Source: UBA5158 sp963692955
GTDB lineage: Bacteria > Pseudomonadota > Gammaproteobacteria > DSM-16500
NCBI GenBank assembly: GCA_963692955.1
Contig: OY843587.1
Coordinates: 434,001 to 498,000, forward strand
DNA: 64,000 nucleotides
Reading direction: 5' to 3'
In this document: one piece after another, positions 7,364-16,520 of the stretch
Layout of the letters: each line of letters starts with the position of its first letter
Position numbering within the stretch: position 1 is the stretch's first letter
Notes under the pieces: generated by a model
What the model was told of the DNA's origin: nothing
The model's input: the letters and a program-made list of their open reading frames with translations, nothing else
Databases searched by the model: none
Program-made: the position numbers and the translations under genes

Positions 7364-9244
7364 TCATTTGCGCCGCATTCTAGCGACCACCGTGGCCGCC
7401 ACTGAATCCGGTCTTTGTTCAGTATATCTTTTTATGTCATTAAACTTTTTAAGTGCCGCGGGGGCGCTGCTAAATAACGTTGTGGTCGATGCGGTCAACA
7501 CGTTTTGATATTCGGATTTGAAAGTATCTAAATCAATTTCTTTTTCCTCTAAATCATGTAACTCTGTCGCCATCAGTTTGATCTTTTCTTCCAGTTGCTT
7601 GAGAAATTCCGGCAGGACTAATACCGTATTTTTGACTACCAATTGCATATGGGGCGTTTTTTTATTCTCGAGACGGAATATTATCGGGTGCAGTTCCGCA
7701 GAATTTGGCATCAGGCTATTGAGATAAGCGACTAGGTGTCTAACTCTATCTGGCGGGGTAGTGACGAGAATATGTATCTGCAAGAAATTCTCTATATCGG
7801 CTTTAATGTGTGTGTTGGCGGTCATAAGGAAAGGTACTGGCGGAGAGTTTTTTTGATTTTCGTAATATTCATTCGCCATATAACACAGCGCTTTACCAAA
7901 ATAATTCGTATCTGCTAATTCAAGCTCAAGTTTACGAAACAAGCCGCGTATTTTTTTGATGCCCGCGCCTAATACATTTTCATAATAATCTACTACCGCA
8001 GGATTATTTTCTAAATAGTCAGCAATAATAGGTATAAGCGCAATTAAATTATCTACGCCTATCGAAATGCGCATGGGCAATTGGGCATACCAATGGTTTT
8101 CGCCGACATAAGGTGCGTTAGCATTTAAGGCGGGAAAACGGTTATTGATGGCGGTAACGAACTTGTTTAACTTTGACATGGAAAAATCAAGATGGAAAAC
8201 AATGGTCTTAAAGCTAAGCGAGTTATGAAACCTGCCACTAATCACTTCGTCAGGTATGCCAGACATTTTAAAAATAACGCTAATGAGAAAAGGAATATTA
8301 GTTATCTGGATATCCCAACCTTTATTTAGCATTAATTCTATTAGTTTAAGAGTAATACTTTCAAAAGTTGCTTGGTAAGAATCAATAACATTCCGCAATG
8401 ATTTTTGCGTTTCATTGCCGATAATTTTGCTTAGCTCGGATAAAACTTTCGTAGGCGTATTATCTTCACAATAATGATAATTTTTAGAGGTTTTTGCGAA
8501 TGCATTATAATCTGTGTGCATGGCAAGTTTTGGTGTTAAAGAGGCGATATTTGTTAATATTTGTAGTGAATCATATTCATTACAAAAGGTCGCGGCGTTG
8601 GATGCATAGACAAAACTATTGTCGGTGTGATTTGCTTTAAGAAAATGTTTTATCGCAATAAAATTATCGCTACGCTCCCATTTGCCATATAGCACCGTGG
8701 TATTCATCACGATAGCGCGAACTTTTTTATAGCCGTATTTAGTTACCACGTTTATAATATCGTTAGCAAAGGATTTCAGTTTCAGTAATCTCATTTCATT
8801 AGGCATCTCGGGACTAAAATAAAAAAGCGCTTTCTGCTCTACAAAAAAACTTAAGAGCCGATTATATAAAAGCCGCTTTTGCTCCGGTTCAAGCTGGAGA
8901 AACAAAGCCATTAAGTGGCGCCAAAATGTCATGACTTTCGCATTACGATCGAGGATAAATAATTTTGGCGTGGGCGCGGCGGCTGATTGCTTTTGACTTA
9001 ACTCGCAAATGACATCCACGCCACCAAAACCAGAAGGCGACAACAAGACAACTAGCTGATCGTTGCTTGGTGCATAGCGCTGCAAACCGTGAAGAACATG
9101 ATTATTGGTAACGAAAACATGGCCAGCGCCTACCGCTGTCCGCGGTTGCCAAGCAAACAACGTTCTGTTCTTGCGATAAAAACGCTGAAGCGTCAGCGCG
9201 GCTTGTTCTTGTCGAGATGAAAGAGTGTCGTGATGGGACAGCAT
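7364..9244 (-). CDS. Orphan 626-residue protein with IQ-like motif, effector candidate
   Basis: I do not recognise this protein. It has no signal peptide and no clear membrane segment. It begins with an amphipathic basic helix whose QAALTLQRFYRKNR (residues 14-27) resembles the IQ calmodulin-binding motif (LQxxxRxxxR). The rest is probably mixed alpha/beta and is rich in Asn, Lys and Phe, with a basic C-terminus (RMRRK). Codon use is visibly more AT-rich than in the flanking metabolic genes. It faces the DUF1704 gene tail to tail, one base from its stop codon. Size, composition and the eukaryotic-like motif suggest a secreted effector or a recently acquired gene, but nothing proves this. The reading frame is intact across 1.9 kb. 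Confidence 0.7.
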   Translation of the reverse strand: MLSHHDTLSSRQEQAALTLQRFYRKNRTLFAWQPRTAVGAGHVFVTNNHVLHGLQRYAPSNDQLVVLLSPSGFGGVDVICELSQKQSAAAPTPKLFILDRNAKVMTFWRHLMALFLQLEPEQKRLLYNRLLSFFVEQKALFYFSPEMPNEMRLLKLKSFANDIINVVTKYGYKKVRAIVMNTTVLYGKWERSDNFIAIKHFLKANHTDNSFVYASNAATFCNEYDSLQILTNIASLTPKLAMHTDYNAFAKTSKNYHYCEDNTPTKVLSELSKIIGNETQKSLRNVIDSYQATFESITLKLIELMLNKGWDIQITNIPFLISVIFKMSGIPDEVISGRFHNSLSFKTIVFHLDFSMSKLNKFVTAINNRFPALNANAPYVGENHWYAQLPMRISIGVDNLIALIPIIADYLENNPAVVDYYENVLGAGIKKIRGLFRKLELELADTNYFGKALCYMANEYYENQKNSPPVPFLMTANTHIKADIENFLQIHILVTTPPDRVRHLVAYLNSLMPNSAELHPIIFRLENKKTPHMQLVVKNTVLVLPEFLKQLEEKIKLMATELHDLEEKEIDLDTFKSEYQNVLTASTTTLFSSAPAALKKFNDIKRYTEQRPDSVAATVVARMRRK

Positions 9245-9341
9245 GGCGGTTTTCTCAAGCTATTGAATGTTAAGATGGCCGATAATTTACCATATTTTGA
9301 AGTTATTATGAAGCAGAAATGGATATTTAGGGCAGATATTG

Positions 9342-9368
9342 CGAAAACCTCTCCCTTAAAGGGAGAGG
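9342..9368 (-). terminator. Rho-independent terminator of the rimK operon
   Basis: Ten-base-pair perfect stem CCTCTCCCTT/AAGGGAGAGG (9348-9368) with TTTT on the minus-strand 3' side (9344-9347). It lies a few bases after the rimK stop codon. Confidence 0.75.
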
Positions 9369-9375
9369 TGACAAG

Positions 9376-10284
9376 CTAGCCTTTAGCACTGGCGCGCATT
9401 TTCCCGGGCTGGGTGCTTTCTTCGATAAACTGAATCATGGCACCAGCCACATCCACGCCGCTTGCCTTCTCAATCCCTTCTAGACCAGGCGAGGCATTCA
9501 CTTCAATAATTAATGGTCCACGGTTAGAGCGCACGATATCCACGCCCGCGACATTCAAGCCGATGATGTGCGCGGCGCGGATCGCCATCGTGCGCTCTTC
9601 ATCGGTGATGTCGACGGCGCTGGCTAAACCGCCGCGATGTAAATTAGAACGGAATTCTTCCGGCGACCTGGATTGGCGTTTCATCGCGCTCACGACTTTA
9701 TCGCCGACGACAAAACAACGGATGTCAGCGCCCGCCGCTTCTTTAATATATTCTTGCACCATGATATTGACTTTCAAACCTAAGAACGCTTCGATCACAC
9801 TGCGCGCGGCTTTTGTGGATTCCACTAGTACGACGCCGATGCCTTGCGTGCCTTCTAAAAATTTAATGACCAGCGGCACGCCGCCCGCCATTTTAATTAA
9901 ATCTTGAATTTCATCCAGCGAATGCGCGAAGCCGGTGATCGGCATGCCGATGCCTTTTTTCGAAAGTAATTGCAGCGAGCGTAACTTATCGCGCGCGCGC
10001 GTGATGCCGACGGAATCGTTCACGCAAAACACGCCCATCATTTCTAATTGCCGCACCACCGCGGCGCCGTAAAAGTTAATCGACGCGCCGATGCGCGGAA
10101 TCACGGCGTCATAATGTTTTAATTCGGCGCCCTTGTAATGGATAGTCGGTTGCGAAGAAGTGATGTTCATGTAACAGCGTAACGTATCCACGGTATCGGC
10201 TTGATGACCGCGTTCGCGCGCCGCTTCCACTAACCGCGACGTCGAGTATAAATCTTTTTTTCTGGATAAAATTGCTATCTTCAT
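9376..10284 (-). CDS. rimK: RimK, ATP-grasp S6 glutamate ligase
   Basis: 302 residues, the usual RimK length. It begins MKIAILSRKKDLYSTSRLVEA, then VIPRIGASINFYGAAVVRQ (family N-terminal domain) and DKLRSLQLLSKKGIGMP. The ATP-grasp core is KFLEGTQGIGVVLVES, MVQEYIKEAAGADIRCFVVGD, RSNLHRGG and the metal-binding IIEVNASPGLEGIE. RimK adds glutamates to the C-terminus of ribosomal protein S6 in E. coli and can make poly-glutamate; it is structurally related to tubulin tyrosine ligase-like enzymes. It is the last gene of a four-gene minus-strand operon. Whether S6 is the substrate here is an inference. Confidence 0.95.
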   Translation of the reverse strand: MKIAILSRKKDLYSTSRLVEAARERGHQADTVDTLRCYMNITSSQPTIHYKGAELKHYDAVIPRIGASINFYGAAVVRQLEMMGVFCVNDSVGITRARDKLRSLQLLSKKGIGMPITGFAHSLDEIQDLIKMAGGVPLVIKFLEGTQGIGVVLVESTKAARSVIEAFLGLKVNIMVQEYIKEAAGADIRCFVVGDKVVSAMKRQSRSPEEFRSNLHRGGLASAVDITDEERTMAIRAAHIIGLNVAGVDIVRSNRGPLIIEVNASPGLEGIEKASGVDVAGAMIQFIEESTQPGKMRASAKG

Positions 10285-10306
10285 GAATTAACCTTTTCAG
10301 TTCTTT

Positions 10307-10735
10307 TTATTTTTTCGAAAGAAACGATCTGCCTGGATTGACGTTGTAGCGGTGCCGTATCGCGCTCCTGCCTAACAACATACGGAACAACATGGTATCG
10401 CGCTCCGTTAACGTAATTTCAATCGGCCAAATATCATGTCCCATTACCACCGGGGTATTAATCACATAGCGTTGTTCCCGATGTCCGCCCGAGTCAGACA
10501 CCCAACGCAAATCCACGACGTCCGCGACGCACGTCACAATTTTCGTGGTGTTATGCTGCAATGGATGAATGTCAAATCGCATCCGGTCTTTATTATTTTC
10601 TTTAATCAGCTCTAATGAAAAGGCATGCAGCGCTGACGTCCGGGCGCCAGTATCTACTTTAGCTTTGATTTTATCAATACCCAATTCGGGCAGTGAAACC
10701 CATTCACGCCAACCAACGGTGGGATGAAGTTTCAT
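10307..10735 (-). CDS. rimB: RimB-like retropepsin-fold protease (PF05618 family)
   Basis: 142-residue protein of the family often annotated as an ATP-dependent zinc protease. Its hallmark KVDTGARTSALHA (about 26-38) holds the aspartate of a retropepsin-like VDTGA motif. The conserved tail LLGRSAIRHRYNVNPGRSFL is the equivalent of family GR..L.. motifs. In pseudomonads RimB acts with RimK in glutamylation of S6, as a protease with the modified protein. Here it lies 22 bases upstream of rimK in the same operon, which supports the same pairing. No signal peptide is seen. The enzymatic role is taken from the family. Confidence 0.88.
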   Translation of the reverse strand: MKLHPTVGWREWVSLPELGIDKIKAKVDTGARTSALHAFSLELIKENNKDRMRFDIHPLQHNTTKIVTCVADVVDLRWVSDSGGHREQRYVINTPVVMGHDIWPIEITLTERDTMLFRMLLGRSAIRHRYNVNPGRSFLSKK

Positions 10736-10764
10736 ATAAATTCCTCAACATAATTACACAGTTT

Positions 10765-11589
10765 TCATAAGATTTTAATCGGCAATGGTTCACTTCCGCT
10801 ACCCGCCATTATCGTGCGGGTCGGGAAAGGCATCTCAATACCTTGTTTATCAAAAGCTTTTTTTATTTCTGATTGCACCGTATTTTTCAATTCGATGAAA
10901 TGTTGACGGCTGCCCCACACAGAAAATTGTATATTAATTGATGAATCCGCGAATTCCAACACTTGGAACAACGGCCGCGGTTCGATCAAACTCAGCGGAT
11001 TTTTTTCCGCGACTTCCATCAAAACTTTTTTTACTTTGTCTAAATCTTCTTTGTAAGCGATGCCGATTTTCAAATCCGCGCGGCGGATCGGATAGTAACT
11101 CAAATTCGTAATTGAAGATTTTATCAGTAATTCGTTAGGGATGCGCACCATCGTATTATCATTGGTGCGCAGCCGCACCGAGAGTAAGTCAATCGACAAA
11201 ATTTCGCCTTGCGTGTCCGCGACTTTGATTTGATCGCCGACTTCAAACGGTTTTTCGCCGATCATGAATAAGCCGCTGACGACGTTAGACATCGACGTTT
11301 GTGACGCGATGCCGAGCGCCACCGTCAAGATACCCGCCGCGCCTAGCAAAGCGCTGATATGAAAACCTAATTGTTCGATGGCGGAAGCGATAAATAGAAT
11401 TATCACGAAATAAAAAATAAACCGTCGCAACAGCATGTATTGCTGCGGCGTTAATTGTTTCAAAAAAGTTTTCGCTATGCTGGAACTTAAAATACGCGCG
11501 ATCAAGTAACCGCTCAATACCAACAACGCGGCGCTAATGATCGGCTCGATGTGTTCGTGAAATTCGTCAGTATGAAATGGAAAAATCAT
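10765..11589 (-). CDS. mscS: MscS-family mechanosensitive channel
   Basis: 274-residue small-conductance mechanosensitive channel. Three hydrophobic helices lie in the first ~110 residues (ISAALLVLSGYLIARIL; FYFVIILFIASAIEQLG; the pore helix AAGILTVALGIASQTSMSNVVSGL). The MscS beta domain follows (FEVGDQIKVADTQGEILSIDLLSVRLRT, IPNELLIKSSITNLS), then the C-terminal alpha/beta domain. The pore helix has the Gly/Ala packing pattern of MscS. It would open under membrane tension to release osmolytes. It lies between the DUF432 gene and rimB with 2- and 29-base gaps, so it belongs to that operon. Confidence 0.93.
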   Translation of the reverse strand: MIFPFHTDEFHEHIEPIISAALLVLSGYLIARILSSSIAKTFLKQLTPQQYMLLRRFIFYFVIILFIASAIEQLGFHISALLGAAGILTVALGIASQTSMSNVVSGLFMIGEKPFEVGDQIKVADTQGEILSIDLLSVRLRTNDNTMVRIPNELLIKSSITNLSYYPIRRADLKIGIAYKEDLDKVKKVLMEVAEKNPLSLIEPRPLFQVLEFADSSINIQFSVWGSRQHFIELKNTVQSEIKKAFDKQGIEMPFPTRTIMAGSGSEPLPIKIL

Positions 11590-11591
11590 AA

Positions 11592-12392
11592 TTATTCCGT
11601 CAGTAGACTGTAAAATAAATTAATAAAAGTATTGCCTTTCAACGCTAGCCGCGGCGGACTGATTAACGCGCAACTCGGCGCGATGTGCGGCGCGCCTTTG
11701 CCTTGTTTGACCGTGTGTTTGTGATGCGGCTCATTTTTGATGACGATTTCTTCCGTCCACAACGCGCCGCTAATCGGATCGACGAACACGGATAAAAACG
11801 GCAACGGAATACTGAGTTGTTCGATCAGCAACGGATATTTGTCATGATTAAAAATGATGACCGGCGTTAACGCGCGGTTCGTGCGCGTTTCTATTTCATC
11901 TAAATTCGTGCGGCAAAACGTTCTGCTCGCGTAACACAATTCGCCTTCGCGCGTATTGGGCCCATGCCAGGTATCGGATAAACGCATAGTGGGAATATCG
12001 TCTAACGCGGTTTTGTTCGCGCCGACTTCGACTTTCACCCACACCGGCGAGCTGACATAAATCGTCGTGCGTTCATCCGGCGAAATATAAAAAGGAATTT
12101 CCGCGCGCGATACTTGCGAGCGGTCGGCGAGCACCGGTGTCAGCGTCACCTCCGGCTGCGTGCGCGTCGCGACGAAGCGTCTAAACTCTAAATTTTTTTT
12201 ACTAAAGCCCGGGCTTTCTTCCACGCCGACTTGAATCTGGAATTTTTCCGGATCGTTGGACGAGTTGCTGGCGATGCGCCATTCGTGTTTTTGTCTTTCG
12301 ATGCCGAGCAACAGCGGCCCGATTTCCCAGAACAATGCTTTATTCTCTTCGCAAGAAAAAGTGCCCCACCATTTTAGATTATTTTTCTTCAT
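11592..12392 (-). CDS. DUF432 family protein
   Basis: 266-residue soluble protein with no signal peptide or membrane segment. The composition and motifs SDTWHGPNTREGELCYASRT and PLLIEQLSIPLPFLSVFVD fit the DUF432 family, whose genes often sit beside mscS and rimK. Function is unknown. It is the first gene of the minus-strand unit DUF432-mscS-rimB-rimK, with only two bases before mscS, indicating cotranscription. The repeated gene association suggests a link between envelope tension and glutamylation, but that is only an inference. The ATG at 12392 is used; no strong ribosome site was found. Confidence 0.75.
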   Translation of the reverse strand: MKKNNLKWWGTFSCEENKALFWEIGPLLLGIERQKHEWRIASNSSNDPEKFQIQVGVEESPGFSKKNLEFRRFVATRTQPEVTLTPVLADRSQVSRAEIPFYISPDERTTIYVSSPVWVKVEVGANKTALDDIPTMRLSDTWHGPNTREGELCYASRTFCRTNLDEIETRTNRALTPVIIFNHDKYPLLIEQLSIPLPFLSVFVDPISGALWTEEIVIKNEPHHKHTVKQGKGAPHIAPSCALISPPRLALKGNTFINLFYSLLTE

Positions 12393-12540
12393 AAGCTTTG
12401 CATACCTAAGGCGCTAGTCTATTTCCAAAGTCCTAAGTCTAACATACATAAAGCTTTGTCCGTAAAGTGTAACGTGGCTGACAGACATGAGTTATCGTGA
12501 TATTTTTCTTTGCTACGATTACACGCTAAAAGGATTTATC

Positions 12541-14487
12541 ATGTCGGAAAGTAGCACGCTTGAATACCCGGTCGCCGCGGAATTTGTCCGCCAATCGCAT
12601 TTAAATCTCGAACAATACCGTAATATGTACGATCGCTCTGTCAAAGATCCGCGAAATTTTTGGAGTGAACAAGCGCAAAAATTTGTGACTTGGTACAAAC
12701 CTTGGGATGAAGTGTTAACGGGCAGCTTTACCAACGGCGACACGACCTGGTTTCAAAACGCCAAACTCAACGCCGCTTACAATTGTCTAGACCGGCATTT
12801 GGAACAACGCGCGCAGCAAACCGCGATTATTTGGGAAGGCGACGATCCTGCTGAAATTCGTAAAGTAACGTACGCGGAATTAACCACGGCAGTCTGCCGG
12901 CTCGCGAACGCGTTAAAAAAACTGGGCGTGAAGAAAGGCAGTCGCGTTTGTATTTACCTGCCGATGATACCGGAAACGGTGGTCGCGATGTTAGCGTGCG
13001 CGCGCATCGGCGCCGTGCATTCCGTGGTGTTCGGCGGTTTTTCCGCTGACGCATTGAAAACGCGTATCGTCGACGCCGAGTGCCAGATTGTCATCACCGC
13101 CAACGAAAGTTTGCGCGGCAAAAAAATTATTCCACTGAAAAAAAATGTCGACACCGCGGTCGAAGACGTTAAGTCAGTCGCTAAAGTCATCGTCGTCAAG
13201 CGCACGCAGAATACTGAGGATATGCAAGCGCCGCGCGATGTCTGGTATCACGATATCATCGCCAATGAAGAAGAATTATGCCCGCCGGTGATGGTGGACG
13301 CGCACGATCCCTTATTTATTCTTTACACCTCAGGCTCAACCGGCAAACCGAAAGGCATTTTACACGGCACCGGCGGTTATCTTGTCTATGCAGCGATGAC
13401 GCATCATTATGTTTTTGATTACCACGACGGCGATATTTATTGGTGCACCGCGGATGTGGGTTGGATCACCGGTCACACTTACTCCGTGTATGGCCCGCTG
13501 TTAAATGGCGCGACGATTTTGTTATTCGAAAGTATTCCGCACTATCCGAGTTTTTCGCGCTTTTGGGAAATCATCGACCGACATCAAGTTAATATTTTTT
13601 ATACCGCGCCCACTGCTATTCGCGCGTTGCGCCGTGAAGGCGATTGTTGGGTGACAAAAACTTCGCGCGCGAGTTTGAAATTGTTAGGCACCGTCGGTGA
13701 ACCGATCAATCCCGATGTCTGGGATTGGTATTACAAAGTCGTGGGTAACGCGCGTTGTCCGATCGTGGATACCTGGTGGCAAACTGAAACGGGCGGCATT
13801 TTAATTACACCTTTACCGGGCGCGACACCGTTAAAACCTGGTTCAGCGGGCTGGCCGTTCTTCGGCATTGTCCCCGCGATTGTGGATGAGCAAGGCAAGG
13901 AAGTCGAGCGCGGTGTAATGGGAAAACTCGTGATTAAAAAACCTTGGCCCGGTATGTTACAAGCGATTTTCAAAAACCGCGAACGTTTCATGGCGGCTTA
14001 TTTTAACGATTATCCCGGCAGCTATTTAACCGGCGACGATGCGCGTATCGATCAAGACGGCTATTATTGGATAACCGGCCGCAACGATGATGTGTTAAAA
14101 GTTTCCGGCCACCGCATCGGCACGGGTGAAGTGGAAAGCGCGTTGCTGCAGCATACGGCGGCCGCCGAAGCCGCGGTGGTGGAAGTGCCACATGCTGTCA
14201 AAGGCAATGCTATTTACGCTTTTGTCACGTTGAAAGAAGGCCGGCAAGGCAGTGATGAATTAAAAAATGAACTTATCAAAGCAGTCCGTTCACAAATTGG
14301 TGCCATCGCGGCACCAGATTATATACAATGGGCGGACGCTTTGCCAAAAACTCGCTCAGGGAAAATCATGCGCCGCTTGCTGCGTAAAATCGCCAATAAC
14401 GATTTAGAGGATTTAGGCGATACGTCGACCCTGGCCGAACCGCAGGTTGTTGATAGTTTAGTCGCCAACCGTATCCCAACTAGGTGA
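12541..14487 (+). CDS. acs: Acetyl-CoA synthetase
   Basis: 648-residue AMP-forming acetate-CoA ligase. Visible signatures: LYTSGSTGKPKGILHGTGGYLVYAA (P-loop), CTADVGWITGHTYSVYGPL, DTWWQTETGG (with the tryptophan that limits the acyl pocket to acetate), YLTGDDARIDQDGYYWITGRNDDVLKVSGHRIGTGEVE, and the C-terminal KTRSGKIMRRLLRKIA. The lysine in that last motif is the regulatory acetylation site in other species. The start is the ATG at 12541 after AAAAGG, not an upstream in-frame ATG. It allows acetate assimilation into the TCA cycle, consistent with the aconitase gene two genes downstream. Confidence 0.96.
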   Translation: MSESSTLEYPVAAEFVRQSHLNLEQYRNMYDRSVKDPRNFWSEQAQKFVTWYKPWDEVLTGSFTNGDTTWFQNAKLNAAYNCLDRHLEQRAQQTAIIWEGDDPAEIRKVTYAELTTAVCRLANALKKLGVKKGSRVCIYLPMIPETVVAMLACARIGAVHSVVFGGFSADALKTRIVDAECQIVITANESLRGKKIIPLKKNVDTAVEDVKSVAKVIVVKRTQNTEDMQAPRDVWYHDIIANEEELCPPVMVDAHDPLFILYTSGSTGKPKGILHGTGGYLVYAAMTHHYVFDYHDGDIYWCTADVGWITGHTYSVYGPLLNGATILLFESIPHYPSFSRFWEIIDRHQVNIFYTAPTAIRALRREGDCWVTKTSRASLKLLGTVGEPINPDVWDWYYKVVGNARCPIVDTWWQTETGGILITPLPGATPLKPGSAGWPFFGIVPAIVDEQGKEVERGVMGKLVIKKPWPGMLQAIFKNRERFMAAYFNDYPGSYLTGDDARIDQDGYYWITGRNDDVLKVSGHRIGTGEVESALLQHTAAAEAAVVEVPHAVKGNAIYAFVTLKEGRQGSDELKNELIKAVRSQIGAIAAPDYIQWADALPKTRSGKIMRRLLRKIANNDLEDLGDTSTLAEPQVVDSLVANRIPTR

Positions 14488-14495
14488 GCTAATGC

Positions 14496-14501
14496 TATAA
14501 T
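14496..14501 (+). promoter_or_regulatory. Consensus -10 box upstream of the DUF945 gene
   Basis: Perfect TATAAT about 39 bases before the ATG of the DUF945 gene, in the gap after acs. No convincing -35 box at the right distance, so promoter activity is uncertain. Confidence 0.4.
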
Positions 14502-14539
14502 ATTCAGATAATTCATCAAGCCATAGAAGGATTTCCTCG

Positions 14540-16489
14540 ATGCGCACAGTAAAACGAATTTTTATTTTTTTGCTGTTACTCGTTTTTCTTTTAGGATTGC
14601 TCCCCTTGGTTGATGGCATCATTTTCAAACGCGGTTATCTAACGCTGCTCGATTATAATTCCCATGGCAAAGCCCAAGTCCAAGATTACAGTATGGGTTG
14701 GTTGTCATCGACCGCGAAAATTTTTCTTCCAGCCAGCGACGGCAAAGGTGGCGTGACGCTGGATCAAACCATTTATCACGGTCCTTTTTTAATTAATCCA
14801 TTAACGAACGAACGCGAATTCAAGCAAGCCGCGATCGTCACCATGGTCCATTTAGATCCAAAGACAGAAAGTTATTTGGCTGGCACCGACACTAGCAATG
14901 GCGTACTGCAAATGACGACGTTAGTGACTTACTCGAATCATTTTACTACGCAAGTACAGTCGCCCGTTTTTAATATTAAAGTCGGCTCGCAAGGCAAGCT
15001 CGTCTTTCAAGGCGTGAGCGGTACGATCGACTCCACCGTGGAAAATAATTTTATCAAAAGCTCCAGCACCGATTTACACTTAGGCGCGATCAGCGGCGAA
15101 AGTAACGGTATTAGCGTTGCCGCGACGCCGTCCACCTTGCGCGGCGAAGTGACGTGCCCGGATGCCGCGTCATTATGCTCGGTAAGCGCTGAATCAGCGT
15201 TCCCGCTGTTACAAAGTGTTAATGCGCAAGGCGGTACGACGAAATTGACGGGTTTGCATTTTAAAACCGACTCGCATAACGCGAATAATAATTACAGTAA
15301 TAATTTTCAATTTAGTTTTAGCAGTTTGGTGGCGCCGGATTATTCCACGGGCGCGTCCTCGTTAAAAATATCTTATGATCATTTAAACGCGGCTGAGATC
15401 AGAGATTTATTTAATAATTTACAACAAGCGCAAAATCAATATACCGATTTGCGTTCCAGCCAATTAGCCGCCGCCGCGGCGCTCAACGCGGCGTTACCCA
15501 AAATCATCACGCCGCAATCGACTTTCAACGAAGATTTAAGAATCACCGCGCCTGCTGGCGTGTTGACCGCGACGGGTAAAGTATTTTGGCCTGCGGGAGC
15601 AGCCGCCACCGCGACGAGTTCCGCGGAATTGATGCTGGTCGCCAATGCGCAAGTCAAAGTGCGCGCGTCGGTGACGTTAGTTAACGATATCATTAAAAAA
15701 ATGGATGAGAAAAAAGCCGCCGAAGAAGAAGCCGCCGCGCTAGCGATGCCGGCTAAACCTGCCGTCGAAACGCCGCCGCCGCTCATCACGATCGATGAAA
15801 CCAAATTGCCAGCGTATATGGAATTTAGAAAAGAAATAGATGATCTCACCAATAGCAAAGTGATTTCAACGCAAATTCAAATCGTCATTTATAAAATGTC
15901 GGATACACACACGCCGGTCAGAGATTTCAATAACGCGGTGGACGCGATGTTGAAAAGCAATCAAATTACTTATCCGGTCGCCACCAATTTAAGAAATGGT
16001 TACCTAAACTTTTTTGACGCGCAGCAAAAAGCGATTCTCGCCACGGTATTCGCGAAACCCGCGGCGAACTTACGCGATTTAAAAGCGCAAATTCAGTCGC
16101 TGGCGCAGATCAAAGTAATCCCTGACGACGTCGCGAATGAATTAATCGATTTACAACAACAATCACTAGCGCCGGAAATTTATAATGTCGCTTTAGCGAA
16201 GTTCGTCGCCGGCAATGTTATCCCGGCCGAATTAGAAACTTTCTTGAAGGCGTCCTATGACGTGATTAACAAAGATTTATCGCTGAATCCAGAAGCCTTA
16301 AACGCCCCTAGTGCCGTCGCTGTCGCGGCCGCCCCGGCACCCGCGCCCGTGGGTGAAGTGCAAGCGGAATTCGATTCTTATGTGAAGCAAGGTTATATCA
16401 AACAAGATTTGAATGACTACGTCATCGACTTCGAATATAAAGACGGCGTCATCACGCTTAACGGCGTGCCTTTGAAGAATAGTAAATAA
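14540..16489 (+). CDS. DUF945 (YdgA-like) membrane-anchored protein
   Basis: 649 residues. A single N-terminal membrane helix (IFIFLLLLVFLLGLLPLVDG) is followed by GYLTLLDYNSHGKAQVQDYSMGWLSSTA, a pattern typical of YdgA/DUF945 proteins, which are inner-membrane-anchored with a long periplasmic part. The central region is beta-rich. Residues ~390-415 form an Ala/Glu/Lys-rich linker (EEEAAALAMPAKPAVETPPP). The C-terminal part has helical repeats ending with another Ala/Pro-rich linker before a short final domain. It is longer than E. coli YdgA (about 500). Function in the family is unclear. It is alone between acs and the aconitase gene. Confidence 0.75.
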   Translation: MRTVKRIFIFLLLLVFLLGLLPLVDGIIFKRGYLTLLDYNSHGKAQVQDYSMGWLSSTAKIFLPASDGKGGVTLDQTIYHGPFLINPLTNEREFKQAAIVTMVHLDPKTESYLAGTDTSNGVLQMTTLVTYSNHFTTQVQSPVFNIKVGSQGKLVFQGVSGTIDSTVENNFIKSSSTDLHLGAISGESNGISVAATPSTLRGEVTCPDAASLCSVSAESAFPLLQSVNAQGGTTKLTGLHFKTDSHNANNNYSNNFQFSFSSLVAPDYSTGASSLKISYDHLNAAEIRDLFNNLQQAQNQYTDLRSSQLAAAAALNAALPKIITPQSTFNEDLRITAPAGVLTATGKVFWPAGAAATATSSAELMLVANAQVKVRASVTLVNDIIKKMDEKKAAEEEAAALAMPAKPAVETPPPLITIDETKLPAYMEFRKEIDDLTNSKVISTQIQIVIYKMSDTHTPVRDFNNAVDAMLKSNQITYPVATNLRNGYLNFFDAQQKAILATVFAKPAANLRDLKAQIQSLAQIKVIPDDVANELIDLQQQSLAPEIYNVALAKFVAGNVIPAELETFLKASYDVINKDLSLNPEALNAPSAVAVAAAPAPAPVGEVQAEFDSYVKQGYIKQDLNDYVIDFEYKDGVITLNGVPLKNSK

Positions 16490-16520
16490 ATATTAATTAG
16501 CCCCGGTGGAGATGTAAATC

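Noticed and set aside
9245..9375. CTTAACATT half-site resembling PmrA upstream of the 626-residue orphan
   Set aside because: Only one half of the tandem repeat is present; the second is not recognisable, so chance is likely in AT-rich sequence.
9437..9907. 156-codon plus-strand open frame opposite rimK
   Set aside because: RimK is fully conserved on the other strand; this frame has no recognisable motif.
15436..15858. 140-codon minus-strand open frame opposite the DUF945 gene
   Set aside because: It is an antisense shadow rich in Ala and Ser, from the GC-rich linker of the DUF945 protein.
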